Position numbers and translations under genes: made by a program
Shown here: positions 1 to 9,760 of the stretch, piece after piece
Layout: each line of letters opens with the position of its first letter
Position numbering within the stretch: position 1 is the first letter of the stretch
Assembly (NCBI RefSeq): GCF_014202295.1
Contig: NZ_JACHGM010000002.1
Location: 347,039 to 411,038, forward strand
DNA: 64,000 nt
Reading direction: 5' to 3'
Source of the DNA: Borreliella afzelii
GTDB lineage: Bacteria > Spirochaetota > Spirochaetia > Borreliales > Borreliaceae
The notes under the pieces: generated by a model
The model's database searches: none
Told to the model about the DNA's origin: nothing
The model's input: the letters and a program-made list of their open reading frames with translations, nothing else

Positions 1-1698
1 AAAAGCATTGATAATCGAAGAATTTTAATGCAAGCTTTTTCACTACTTAGAGAAGATGGGGGCGTTAAGGCTTTAAAATCTTCTAATGGAAATTTTTTAG
101 ATATTGCAAAAAGCATAGTCAATTTAGGCAATGAGATTAAAGAATTTCAAGATATTAAACGATCTTTATTGCATGAAAGGAATTTGATTTCCGTTTGGGG
201 AAATTTTTCTTTAGAATATATTGACAAGTTGAAAGAATCTAATATTTATATTCAATTTTTTAAAATTCAAAAAAGTGAATATAAAAATTTATTAAGAGAT
301 CCTAATGTTAATGTGCTTTTGATTAAAAATGTAAAAAACATTTCTTACTTTGTGAGTGTTGGTGAGTTTGAGCAAAAAATTGAAATTGCTGATGAGTTTA
401 AGTTTAATTTTGATCTTAATTATATTAATAATAAATTAAAGGTTGTTGATGAGATTTTAGATCAAAAATTGACTCAAATTTCTCTTTTTAATAAATATAT
501 TGATATTTTAAGAGATGAGATAAAAAATTATGATCAAATTGTAGAGTTTGAGCAAGTTTTAGCTGATATGCAAACTGATTTTGATGATTTTTCGTATGTT
601 ACAGGATTTGTTCCAGTTGAAAGTCAAGAATCTCTTAAAAGCTCAGTTTTAAAAGCAGGTTTTGCAGTTCAATTTGCAGATCCTGAAGAAAATGATATTA
701 TTCCAACTTATATAAAAAGAAAAGGAATTGCCAATTTAGCTGCACCTATTTTTAACATTTTAGAGACAATTCCTGGTTATAAAGAAAGGGATATAAGTTT
801 TATTTTTATGTTATTTTTCTTTGTATTTTTTGGTATGATAATAGGTGATGCGGCTTATGGAGTGATATTTTTTTTGATAGGAATTTTGCTTAGTTTGAGT
901 TTTGTTCTTAAAGGCAAGCCCTTAACTTCAGTTCATGGATTAATATTTTATCTTAGTATATCATCGATACTTTATGGATCTATGACTGGTACTTGGTTTG
1001 GCAGTCCTTTAATTCTTGAAATGTTTCCTATTTTGAATTCATTTAAAGTTAGTTATTTGACAGAGAAAAATAGTGTACAAAATATTATCTTTATCTGCTT
1101 TTCAATAGGGGTTTTGCAAATTTCATTGGCTCATGTTTGGAATTTTTTCAGACAAGTAAAGGAAAAGCCCCATATCCATGCAATTGCACAGATTGGTTGG
1201 CTTATATGTATAGTTGGTCTTTATTACCTTGTTTTGAATTTAATACTAAGTCAATCTCGGTTTCCAATGTATAATGCTATTTATAATATAATATATTTGG
1301 GTGTTGCACTGGTATTTGTTTTTGGCAAACAAGATGGTTCAAATTTTTTCAAGTGTATATTGAAAAGTTTTGGGGGTATTATAGAGCAATTTTTAACCAC
1401 TGTGTCAGGGTTTGCAGATATAATATCTTATATTAGACTTTTTGCAGTTGGGCTTGCAGGACTTTCAATCTCAGCAAGTTTTAATGCTATGTCAATGCCT
1501 TTATTAAAATCTTCTAACATTGGTCTTATAGTAGTTGGAATTATTGTTATACTTTTTGGGCATGTTTTAAATATAATGTTATCTTTGCTTTCAGTAATTG
1601 TTCATGGGGTAAGGCTTAATATGCTTGAGTTTTCAAACCATTTAGGGCAAGAATGGAGTGGATATGCTTATAAGCCTTTTAAAAAAATAAAAAAATAA
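1..1698 (+). CDS. ntpI: V-type ATP synthase subunit I (a-type subunit), 5' end outside window
   Basis: This is the large membrane subunit of a prokaryotic V/A-type ATPase. It forms the ion half-channels and stator contacts beside the rotor ring. The frame is open from base 1, so the start lies before the window; about 565 residues are visible and I estimate a few tens are missing. The first 260 or so visible residues are soluble and partly coiled-coil. The remainder holds seven or more membrane segments. Near the C-terminus the motif SYIRLFAVGLAG carries the conserved arginine that in this family works opposite the rotor carboxylate. The K subunit follows 16 bases downstream, as in other V-ATPase operons. 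In Borrelia the enzyme is usually thought to act as an ATP-driven ion pump; the sequence does not show direction or ion. Confidence 0.93.
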   Translation, partial: KSIDNRRILMQAFSLLREDGGVKALKSSNGNFLDIAKSIVNLGNEIKEFQDIKRSLLHERNLISVWGNFSLEYIDKLKESNIYIQFFKIQKSEYKNLLRDPNVNVLLIKNVKNISYFVSVGEFEQKIEIADEFKFNFDLNYINNKLKVVDEILDQKLTQISLFNKYIDILRDEIKNYDQIVEFEQVLADMQTDFDDFSYVTGFVPVESQESLKSSVLKAGFAVQFADPEENDIIPTYIKRKGIANLAAPIFNILETIPGYKERDISFIFMLFFFVFFGMIIGDAAYGVIFFLIGILLSLSFVLKGKPLTSVHGLIFYLSISSILYGSMTGTWFGSPLILEMFPILNSFKVSYLTEKNSVQNIIFICFSIGVLQISLAHVWNFFRQVKEKPHIHAIAQIGWLICIVGLYYLVLNLILSQSRFPMYNAIYNIIYLGVALVFVFGKQDGSNFFKCILKSFGGIIEQFLTTVSGFADIISYIRLFAVGLAGLSISASFNAMSMPLLKSSNIGLIVVGIIVILFGHVLNIMLSLLSVIVHGVRLNMLEFSNHLGQEWSGYAYKPFKKIKK

Positions 1699-1714
1699 AT
1701 AAAAAGGAGTACTT

Positions 1715-2149
1715 ATGGATATAGGTTTAATAGGAGTTAATTCAGCTTTGACAATCTCAGCAATAGGTTCTGCGTTGGGTATGGGAGCAGCAGGCAGCGC
1801 TGCTATTGGAGCATGGAAGAGGTGTTATATGCAAGGAAAGCCCGCACCATTTTTATTGATTGTTTTTGTATCAGCACCATTGACTCAAATAATATATGGA
1901 TATATTTTAATGAACACGTTATATGAGGTAATGATGCAGACAAATCCGTGGCTGTTACTTGGAGCTGGTCTTGGTGGTGGATTTGCGATTGCTGTTTCTG
2001 GATTTGCTCAAGGTAAAGCTGCAGCAGGCGCTTGTGATGCTTTTTCTGAGACTGGGAAGGGATTTGCTACATACCTATTAGTTTTGGGGCTAATAGAATC
2101 TGTTGCTCTTTTTGTAATGGTATTTTTAATGATATTTAAGTTTGTTTAA
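1715..2149 (+). CDS. ntpK: V-type ATP synthase subunit K (proteolipid rotor subunit)
   Basis: This 144-residue, almost wholly hydrophobic protein has four membrane helices arranged as two hairpins, like the NtpK proteolipids. The glycine-rich first helix (GMGAAGSAAIGAWK) and third helix (GAGLGGGFAIAVSGFAQGK) are repeats of each other. The ion-binding carboxylate is present only in the last helix, Glu128 in LGLIESVALF. The matching place in the second helix is Gln58, so each subunit carries one ion site per four helices, as in E. hirae NtpK. A strong Shine-Dalgarno (AAAAAGGAG) precedes the ATG. It is the last ATPase gene of the operon; the next gene starts 77 bases on. Confidence 0.95.
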   Translation: MDIGLIGVNSALTISAIGSALGMGAAGSAAIGAWKRCYMQGKPAPFLLIVFVSAPLTQIIYGYILMNTLYEVMMQTNPWLLLGAGLGGGFAIAVSGFAQGKAAAGACDAFSETGKGFATYLLVLGLIESVALFVMVFLMIFKFV

Positions 2150-2226
2150 TTTTGATTTATTATCTCTTTTAATTTTAATATTAAATTTTCTCGTAATTTA
2201 TGAGTTAATTTAATATATTTATTATT

Positions 2227-3198
2227 ATGAGAAATTTGGTTTTATTTTTTTTTGCCCTGCCTTTTTCTATTTCTTTGAATTCCTCAAGTGATAGAAATTT
2301 TCCGTATTGGATTTTACTTGAAAAAGGTAGGCAATTTCTTTATTCTAAATCTGAATTTAGTAAGTCTAATCTTACACATGCTATTAATTATTTGCAGGAA
2401 GCTTTGCTTAGAAAAGGTGTTTATCCTGAAGCTAGTTATTATTTGTCAGTAGCTTATGGTATGTCTGGTAATTCTGTTCTTGAAAAGTTAAACCTTTACA
2501 AATCTTTTGAAGACAAAGATTATTTACTAGATGGATCTTTTGAAAAAAAAATACTTTTTTCTTTAGCCAAAATGGCTGAACTTGAGAATAATTATGTTGA
2601 TATGATTGATTATTTAAATGATATACTAAATAAGTTTTCAACTAAAAAAGATTATTATAATTATCATGATTATTCTCAAAGCGAAAATAGCACATCAAAT
2701 GATAAATTTAATGTTTCATTTTATCTAACTTCTTATTTAAAACAAGTAAGAGGAGCTTTTGGTATTGATTTTACTTTCAATCTTTATAGATTTAAAAACT
2801 ACAATGTTATTGATACTCATCAATTATTGTCAAAAGTTTATTTGCATTTAAAAGCTTATGAGCTTTCAATTACTCATGGACTTATAGCTGCGGTAGGGAT
2901 TTTAACAAGAATGTATGAGTATGTTTGTTATTATGAGCCTGTGTATCAGTTTGGAAATTTAAGGTCTTTTGTTAAAAAAATTAATGAGTATAAAGCAATA
3001 AAAAATGCTTTTGAATCTACAGATTTTTGGGAAATAGTTTATAATATTGCTGTTGCTACTTATGCATATTCTAATGGTAATTATAGATTTAGAGCAATAG
3101 ATACTTGGAAATTAATAGTAGATCTTGCACCAAGATTTTCTCCTTATATTGCGAAATCAAGAAGTCAAATTAAAAATTCTGTATTTAAAAAAAGGTAA
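2227..3198 (+). CDS. Conserved hypothetical protein, exported, TPR-like
   Basis: A 323-residue protein not recognised by name. The first 18-20 residues (MRNLVLFFFALPFSISLN) look like a signal peptide without a lipobox cysteine, so a periplasmic location is likely. The rest is helical, with alternating aromatic and alanine positions (for example ALLRKGVYPEASYYLSVAYG and ATYAYSNGNYRFRAIDTWK) that resemble degenerate tetratricopeptide repeats. It lies between the V-ATPase genes and lepA on the same strand, 33 bases before lepA, and is probably co-transcribed with lepA. The ATG has only a weak ribosome site. Function unknown; a structural or assembly role in the envelope is a guess. Confidence 0.7.
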   Translation: MRNLVLFFFALPFSISLNSSSDRNFPYWILLEKGRQFLYSKSEFSKSNLTHAINYLQEALLRKGVYPEASYYLSVAYGMSGNSVLEKLNLYKSFEDKDYLLDGSFEKKILFSLAKMAELENNYVDMIDYLNDILNKFSTKKDYYNYHDYSQSENSTSNDKFNVSFYLTSYLKQVRGAFGIDFTFNLYRFKNYNVIDTHQLLSKVYLHLKAYELSITHGLIAAVGILTRMYEYVCYYEPVYQFGNLRSFVKKINEYKAIKNAFESTDFWEIVYNIAVATYAYSNGNYRFRAIDTWKLIVDLAPRFSPYIAKSRSQIKNSVFKKR

Positions 3199-3231
3199 AT
3201 TTTTGAATTTTGATTTGTATTTCAGGAAGGA

Positions 3232-5037
3232 GTGAGTATTAGTATTCGTAAGAAAAATTTTTGCATTATTGCACACATTGATCATGGCAAATCTACATTA
3301 GCCGATCGATTTATTCAAAAGGCTAAAATAATATCTGATCGCGATTTTAAAAGTCAAATGCTTGACAGTATGGAGATTGAGCGAGAAAGAGGAATTACAA
3401 TAAAAAGTCAGGCAGTAACAATCACTTATAAAAGTAATGATGGAGATTTTTATGAGTTAAATTTTGTAGATACTCCAGGTCATGTTGATTTTTCTTACGA
3501 AGTCTCAAGAGCAATTTCATCTTGTGAGGGTGCTCTTTTATTAATTGATGCAAGCCAAGGAATACAAGCCCAGACAGTTTCTAATTTTTATATGGCTTTT
3601 GAGCATGATTTAGAAATTATTCCTGTTATTAATAAGATAGATCTTCCAAATGCTAATGTTGATTTTGTAAAAAAGCAAATAAAAAATGATTTAGGATTAA
3701 ATGATGAGCTTGCTATTTCGATTTCTGCTAAGAATGGAATAGGAATTGATGATTTACTTGAAGCTATTTGTAAGTATGTGCCATCTCCTAAAGGAAGTAT
3801 TAAGGATCCATTAAGAGCATTAATTTTTGATTCACATTATGATTCTTATAGAGGGGTTGTTGTTCACTTTAGGATTTTTGAAGGACAAATCAAGACAGGT
3901 GATAAGATTAGGTTAATGCATACTAATAGTGACTATTTAATTGAGGAGATTGGAGTTTTTAAAATATTACTTGAAAGAAAAGATAGGTTAGAAGCAGGAG
4001 ATGTTGGATATTTTATTGCAGGAATAAAAAATATATCAGATGTGAAGATTGGAGATACAGTAACTCTTTGTGATTGTCCTGCATTATCTCCTCTTGAGGG
4101 GTTCAAGGAAGTTAAGCCTGTAGTGTTTTCCTCAGTGTATCCGGTTGATGCTAATCAATATGATGATCTTTTAAGGGCAATGGATAGATTAAAGCTTAAT
4201 GATGCATCCTTAACATTTGAAAAAGATTCATCGTCGGCTCTTGGACATGGTTTTAAGTGTGGGTTTCTCGGTCTTTTGCATTTAGAAGTTATTCAAGAAC
4301 GTATTGAGCGCGAATTTGATTTAAATGTGATATTGACTTCTCCTTCTGTTAGATACAAAATAATTCCCAAAAAAGGAAAATCTTATTTTATTGAAAGTCC
4401 TGAACAATTTCCTGGAAATGAAGCTATTGAAAGTGTTCTTGAGCCTTATATTAGAGCTAATATTATTGTTCCTACAGAATTTTTAGGAAATATTATGAGT
4501 GTGTGTTTACTAAAAAGAGGTGTTCAAACAAACTTAATTTATCTTAATACTAAGCGTGTTGAACTTATTTATAAAATGCCTCTTGCTGAAATCCTTTTTG
4601 ATTTTTATGATAAGATTAAATCTGTAAGTCGTGGGTATGCTTCTTTTGATTATGAACTTTTAGATTATGAATATACAGATTTAGTAAGATTAGATATATT
4701 AGTCAATGGGGATAGGGTTGATGCACTTTCTCAATTAGTTTTTAAAGATAGTGCAAGAACTAAGGCTGTTGGGATTTGTAAAAAGTTGAAAGATGAAATA
4801 GCAAGACAACAATTTAAAATAGCTATTCAAGGTGCTATTGGCTCCAACGTTATTGCTCGAGAGACAATCTCTCCTGTCAGAAAAGATGTTACTGCAAAGT
4901 GTTATGGTGGTGATATTACTCGTAAGCGAAAACTTTTGGAAAAACAGAAAGAAGGTAAAAAGCGAATGAAGATGGTAGGAAATGTTGAGATTCCACAAAG
5001 CGTTTTTCTTTCAGTTCTGAAATCCAATGATAATTAA
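3232..5037 (+). CDS. lepA: Elongation factor 4 (LepA), ribosome back-translocating GTPase
   Basis: LepA/EF4 is a translational GTPase that binds ribosomes and affects stalled or misassembled complexes. The P-loop is AHIDHGKSTL near residue 20, followed by the RGITIKSQ effector region, DTPGHVDF and NKID. The C-terminal part has the LepA-specific sequence with GGDITRKRKLLEKQKEGKKR near the end. Its 601 residues are the usual length. The start is unusual: GTG at 3232 overlaps the last base of the ribosome site AAGGAG (3227-3232), although AGGA at 3224-3227 could serve it. ATT at 3238 lies five bases after AAGGAG and would shorten the protein by two residues. No in-frame ATG precedes the conserved core. 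Confidence 0.96.
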   Translation: MSISIRKKNFCIIAHIDHGKSTLADRFIQKAKIISDRDFKSQMLDSMEIERERGITIKSQAVTITYKSNDGDFYELNFVDTPGHVDFSYEVSRAISSCEGALLLIDASQGIQAQTVSNFYMAFEHDLEIIPVINKIDLPNANVDFVKKQIKNDLGLNDELAISISAKNGIGIDDLLEAICKYVPSPKGSIKDPLRALIFDSHYDSYRGVVVHFRIFEGQIKTGDKIRLMHTNSDYLIEEIGVFKILLERKDRLEAGDVGYFIAGIKNISDVKIGDTVTLCDCPALSPLEGFKEVKPVVFSSVYPVDANQYDDLLRAMDRLKLNDASLTFEKDSSSALGHGFKCGFLGLLHLEVIQERIEREFDLNVILTSPSVRYKIIPKKGKSYFIESPEQFPGNEAIESVLEPYIRANIIVPTEFLGNIMSVCLLKRGVQTNLIYLNTKRVELIYKMPLAEILFDFYDKIKSVSRGYASFDYELLDYEYTDLVRLDILVNGDRVDALSQLVFKDSARTKAVGICKKLKDEIARQQFKIAIQGAIGSNVIARETISPVRKDVTAKCYGGDITRKRKLLEKQKEGKKRMKMVGNVEIPQSVFLSVLKSNDN

Positions 5038-5066
5038 ATGTGGTTTTAATTTTTTAAGGTATGTGA

Positions 5067-5096
5067 TTGGCAAAGCCTTTATAAATGCGATAAAAT
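5067..5096 (+). promoter_or_regulatory. Putative sigma70-type promoter of ldh
   Basis: TTGGCA at 5067-5072 and TAAAAT at 5091-5096 are separated by 18 bases and lie about 60 bases before the ldh ATG. The spacing and match fit a housekeeping promoter, which would let ldh be expressed separately from lepA. Assigned by eye only. Confidence 0.5.
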
Positions 5097-5154
5097 ATTT
5101 TTATCATTACTTATTTAAAATTAGTTGTATGTAGTTTAAATTTATATGGAGTAA

Positions 5155-6108
<954 letters not shown>

Positions 6109-6112
6109 TTGC

Positions 6113-6145
6113 AAGACCCCAAATATTTTAGGGGTCTTTATTTTT
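6113..6145. terminator. Bidirectional intrinsic terminator between ldh and comM
   Basis: AAGACCCC (6113-6120) and GGGGTCTT (6131-6138) form a perfect 8-bp stem with a 10-base loop. A T-rich run follows on the plus strand and an A/T-rich run on the other side. It lies between the stops of convergent ldh and comM, and the comM stop codon overlaps its edge, so it can end transcription from both sides. Confidence 0.85.
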
Positions 6146-7673
6146 CAAGCATATTTTCTCCGTTTTTTCTATGTTCAATTGCTTCAAGTAAGGCTTCTCT
6201 TGAAATATTTTTTTCTTCTTTTAAATCAGAGATTGTTCTTGCAATTTTTAGTATTGAATGTGTTGCTCTTGAAGATATGTTGAGTTTGTTTAGAATGTAA
6301 ATCAAATCATTTTTTAAGATTGCATTTAATTCACAAAATTTTTCAATGTTATCAGAATTAAGATCAGAATTTTTATTTATGTTTGCAAAATTTTCGTATC
6401 TTATATTTTGAATGGTTCTTGCTTTTATTATTCTTTGTTTTATTTCGCTTGAACTTTCGCTTGTTTCGCTGAGTAATTTTTCATTATTAATTGCTCTTGT
6501 TGGAACCCTAATATCAATTCTATCAAGCATTGCAGCTCCAAGTTTTTTCCAATAATTTGAAATTTCTTGTTGTGAGCAAAAACAATCAGTATTTTTTTTC
6601 CCAAGATTTCCACAAGGGCAAAGATTCATTGCAAGCATTAGTTGGAAATTGGCGGGGTATTTGAATAATTTAGAACTTGCTCTTGAGATTGAAATTGATT
6701 TATCTTCAATAGGTTCACGCAAAGATTGTAAGATAGATTTTTTAAATTCTAAAGCCTCATCGAGAAATAATATTCCATTATGGGCAAGAGACACTTCTCC
6801 AGGTAAAGGATTAGGACCTCCTCCGATTATTCCTTCTTTACTAGCAGTATGGTGAGGATTTCTAAAAGGTCTTTGTTTTATTATCTTTCTGTCTATTAAT
6901 TTTCCTGATATTGACCATATTCTATTTGTTTCTATTAGCTCTTTGTTTGTAAGTGGGGGAAGAATAGATTGAGCACACTTAATACTAAGTGTTTTGCCGC
7001 TTCCAGGTGGACCAAATAACATGATGTTATGTCCACCAGCAATTGCTATTTCAATTGCTCTTTTTACTCTTTGTTGTCCTTTTATATTTTTAAAGTCATA
7101 ATCCAAGATACAATCTTGTTCAATTGTTGTTTGTGGTTTAATATTTGTTCTTGGAGGAAGTATATTTTCGTTTAATTGTTCTATTATTTTTATAGTTTCT
7201 TTTAAGTTTTTAACACCCCAAATATTCAAGCCATCTATTAGGTGAGCTTCTTCTAAATTTTCAAGGGGAACTATTGCAAATTTTATTTCTTTTTCTTTGG
7301 CAAGAGCAATGGCTGGTAAAACCGCTTTTATTGATCTTATTTTGCCATCTAATTGTAATTCTCCTAATATTAAGATTTCTAAATTGTTGTTATTTTTGGT
7401 TTCTTGGATTTTAATGATGCTAATAGCAATCGAAAGGTCAAGAGCTGTTCCAATCTTTTTAACTCCGGCTGGTGCAAGATTTATTAATATTCTATCTTTA
7501 GGGAAATGAAAATTTGAATTTTTAATAGCCGATTTTACTCTTTCTCTTGATTCTTTAATTTCGCTTCCAGCAAGCCCTACGATATCAATTCCAGAAATTC
7601 CTTTTTTAAGGTCTATTTCAATCTCAATTAGTTCTCCTTCATATCCGATTGATGAGTGTGAATAGATTTTCAT
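6138..7673 (-). CDS. comM: YifB/ComM family Mg-chelatase-like AAA+ ATPase
   Basis: A 511-residue AAA+ protein of the ComM/YifB family. ComM is a hexameric helicase that promotes branch migration during recombination in naturally competent bacteria; its role elsewhere is unclear. The N-terminal ChlI-type domain is followed by the Walker A motif GPPGSGKT at 221-228, the family motif NPHHTASKEGIIGGG, Walker B FLDEALEF and a cysteine cluster (CPCGNLGKKNTDCFC). The C-terminal helical region ends in SREALLEAIEHRK. Its ATG overlaps the sufU-like stop by four bases (ATGA), so the two are probably coupled. I see no competence genes nearby. Length and motif order are normal. Confidence 0.93.
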   Translation of the reverse strand: MKIYSHSSIGYEGELIEIEIDLKKGISGIDIVGLAGSEIKESRERVKSAIKNSNFHFPKDRILINLAPAGVKKIGTALDLSIAISIIKIQETKNNNNLEILILGELQLDGKIRSIKAVLPAIALAKEKEIKFAIVPLENLEEAHLIDGLNIWGVKNLKETIKIIEQLNENILPPRTNIKPQTTIEQDCILDYDFKNIKGQQRVKRAIEIAIAGGHNIMLFGPPGSGKTLSIKCAQSILPPLTNKELIETNRIWSISGKLIDRKIIKQRPFRNPHHTASKEGIIGGGPNPLPGEVSLAHNGILFLDEALEFKKSILQSLREPIEDKSISISRASSKLFKYPANFQLMLAMNLCPCGNLGKKNTDCFCSQQEISNYWKKLGAAMLDRIDIRVPTRAINNEKLLSETSESSSEIKQRIIKARTIQNIRYENFANINKNSDLNSDNIEKFCELNAILKNDLIYILNKLNISSRATHSILKIARTISDLKEEKNISREALLEAIEHRKNGENMLEK

Positions 7674-8098
7674 TTAATAGTGCTCCTTAAGGGCTTGTAG
7701 TTTTCTAAACTATCTTTTAATGATTTGTATGGCAGTAAAAAACAGTCTTTTCTATTTGTATTTGTAAATGTATTAAAAATTTTTAAACTTGAGTCAATTT
7801 CTTCTAGATTTTCAAAATCACCGTTTATCACTTTTTGTACTAAGTTTATGATTTTAGGTTTTGGTTTGTTGTTGCACAATTTGTTTAAAGCGTTGGCGCT
7901 TGCAAGTAAAATCATGCACCCAGATGCATAATGTTTTAAATTAAATTTTCCGTTATTTTCTTCTATTATTTGGAATAAAATTTGATCTCCACATTTAGAT
8001 TGATATTTAAAATTTTGGTTTGTTTCTATTTTATGTATTATGTAATTATTTACTTTACTAAGCCTTATTATTTTTTTTTTAGTTTTTTCAGTGAGCAT
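7670..8098 (-). CDS. sufU: IscU/SufU-like Fe-S cluster scaffold protein
   Basis: A 142-residue protein with the three-cysteine pattern of IscU/SufU scaffolds: Cys36 in KCGDQ, with the conserved Asp38; Cys61 in ASGCMILLASANAL; and Cys119 in RKDCFLLPYKSL. These proteins take sulfur from a cysteine desulfurase and assemble Fe-S clusters, or in the SufU subgroup act as a zinc-dependent sulfur acceptor. The gene lies downstream of sufS on the same strand, which supports a SufS-SufU pair, with a 209-base gap holding a hairpin. SufU or IscU cannot be separated with certainty by eye. No SufB, SufC or SufD gene is in the window. Confidence 0.82.
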   Translation of the reverse strand: MLTEKTKKKIIRLSKVNNYIIHKIETNQNFKYQSKCGDQILFQIIEENNGKFNLKHYASGCMILLASANALNKLCNNKPKPKIINLVQKVINGDFENLEEIDSSLKIFNTFTNTNRKDCFLLPYKSLKDSLENYKPLRSTIK

Positions 8099-8239
8099 AA
8101 TTTAATTTTATTTTCTTTGATTTATTAAATCAATAATAAAAGAGAATATGAAGACTTTTAAATAAAAATTTTTAAAAATATCAAAACAATTTCAACTGTA
8201 TTTTTAAAAATTTAAATAATGTCTATTAATCCTGAAATG

Positions 8240-8276
8240 AAAGTTAATCAAAAAAGAAAGATTTTTGATTAACTTT
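8240..8276. repeat. Long inverted repeat in the sufS-sufU gap (hairpin)
   Basis: Bases 8240-8254 and 8262-8276 are perfect inverted complements (15 bp) around a 7-base loop. The plus-strand side is followed by GTTTTT, giving terminator character on the strand opposite to the genes. On the transcribed minus strand no T-run follows. It may weaken read-through or stabilise an mRNA end between sufS and the sufU-like gene. The rest of the 8099-8307 gap is AT-rich, with no coding frame or RNA gene that I can see. Confidence 0.7.
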
Positions 8277-8307
8277 GTTTTTATGTTTATTTCTTAAATT
8301 TTTATTT

Positions 8308-9576
8308 TTATGAAAGCTCTTTTATTACTTTTTTTAATCCTAATATGAAAATATCAATTTCTTCTTGTGTATTATAAAAATAAAAGCTAATTCTTAAAAG
8401 ATGGTTTTTATTTAAATTTTCTGGAAAAAATGCCACATAGGAACAAGTTTTTCCGGCTCTAGTTGCTATTCCTAGTGTATCTAGATAGGTTTCAATATCG
8501 TGTGAGTGAATATTTTTTACTGTAAATGATATTATTGAATTTCTTTTAAGATTTGTATTTAGTAAAAATTCGACTTCATCAAGCTCTTGTAATTTTTTTA
8601 CCCCATATTCGATTAATTGCTGATCATGTTCTAAAATAAAATCCATAGAAATATTATTGATATATTTTATTGCTTCTTTAAGTCCGATAATTCCTGCAAT
8701 ATTTGGGGTTCCTGATTCAAATTTATTGGGAGTATCAAGTGATTTAAATTTAATTTTTTTATTTTCTATGAATATTTCTTCTACGGTATTTCCCCCCAAT
8801 TTTGAGCTATTAAGCTTTTCAGCCATATTATTTGAAATGTATAAAATTCCTATTCCTGTTGGAGCAAGCATTTTATGTCCAGAAAATACCAAGAAGTCAC
8901 AGCCAATTTTTTTAACATCTATTTTCATATGAGGTGCCATTTGCGCAGCATCTACAAAAAGACTTATATTGTATTTTTTTGCGATTTTTCCAATAGATTC
9001 TAGATCATTAATGGTTCCCAAGGTATTATTTATTCCTGAAATACTGATGAGCTTTGTTTTTTCTGTAATAAGTTTTTCAATTTCTTCAGGAGTAATAATT
9101 CCCATTTCATTAAATTTAGCAAATTTAATTGTTAGATTAGCTAAATTTGCAAGATTTGCCCACGGGAGCAAATTACTATTATGTTCGAGAGTTGTAAGAA
9201 TAATTTCATCTTTTTTTTTAAAGTATTTTGAGTAAAAAAATGAGTTTGCAACAGAATTAATTCCATCTGTAGTTCCAGAGGTAAATATTATATTTTTTGC
9301 AGATTCTGCATTAATGAAATTTTTCACAAGTTCTCTTGTTTTTTCTATTTTTATGCTAGATTGAATTGCAAATTTGTGACCGCTTCTGTGTACATTTGCG
9401 TTATAATTTTCATAATATTCAATGCTTGAATAAATTACTTTTTTGGGTTTTTGAGATGTTGCTGCATTGTCAAAATAAATTATATGCTTATTGTCAAACT
9501 GTTTATTTAAAATAGGAAAATCTTGTCTTAAAAACTTGACCTTTTCAGTATTGCTTTTTATTTGTTTGAAATCCAT
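8308..9576 (-). CDS. sufS: Cysteine desulfurase, SufS/CsdA type
   Basis: A PLP enzyme that removes sulfur from cysteine as a persulfide for Fe-S cluster assembly or thiolation. The 422-residue protein shows the cofactor features of the class V aminotransferase fold: TSGTTDGIN near 99-107, the cofactor-contacting Asp209 in LFVDAAQ, and PLP lysine Lys235 in SGHKMLAPTG. Catalytic Cys378 lies in RAGKTCSYV, which replaces the more usual RxGHHCAQP. The short sequence around this cysteine is typical of the SufS group, which depends on a SufU or SufE partner; the SufU-like gene is downstream. The ATG follows AAGGAT. The gene is divergent from the one at 9761. Confidence 0.93.
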   Translation of the reverse strand: MDFKQIKSNTEKVKFLRQDFPILNKQFDNKHIIYFDNAATSQKPKKVIYSSIEYYENYNANVHRSGHKFAIQSSIKIEKTRELVKNFINAESAKNIIFTSGTTDGINSVANSFFYSKYFKKKDEIILTTLEHNSNLLPWANLANLANLTIKFAKFNEMGIITPEEIEKLITEKTKLISISGINNTLGTINDLESIGKIAKKYNISLFVDAAQMAPHMKIDVKKIGCDFLVFSGHKMLAPTGIGILYISNNMAEKLNSSKLGGNTVEEIFIENKKIKFKSLDTPNKFESGTPNIAGIIGLKEAIKYINNISMDFILEHDQQLIEYGVKKLQELDEVEFLLNTNLKRNSIISFTVKNIHSHDIETYLDTLGIATRAGKTCSYVAFFPENLNKNHLLRISFYFYNTQEEIDIFILGLKKVIKELS

Positions 9577-9654
9577 AATCCTTACAAGTTCCTTTGTTTT
9601 GATTTTTAGCTTTTAATAATTATAGCATTATTTTTTAATTTACAAGAAAAGTTT

Positions 9655-9682
9655 AAAATGATTATTAATTAATAATCATTTT
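9655..9682. repeat. 28-bp perfect palindrome in a divergent promoter region
   Basis: The segment is a perfect zero-loop palindrome centred at 9668/9669, with core ATGATTATTAATTAATAATC. It lies between divergent sufS and the gene at 9761, so it could be an operator for a dimeric regulator. On the plus strand it is followed by a run of T, so a terminator-like role cannot be excluded. Confidence 0.6.
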
Positions 9683-9760
9683 TTTAAAAAAATTTAAATT
9701 TATTTTTTGTATAAATTTTGTTTATTGGCTATGTTTTTTGATTATGATATACTCGTTTAT

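Noticed and set aside
9137..9166. Short tandem repeat in sufS encoding a repeated Ala-Asn-Leu
   Set aside because: Only about two copies, in frame and within a normal family loop; not evidence of a variable locus.
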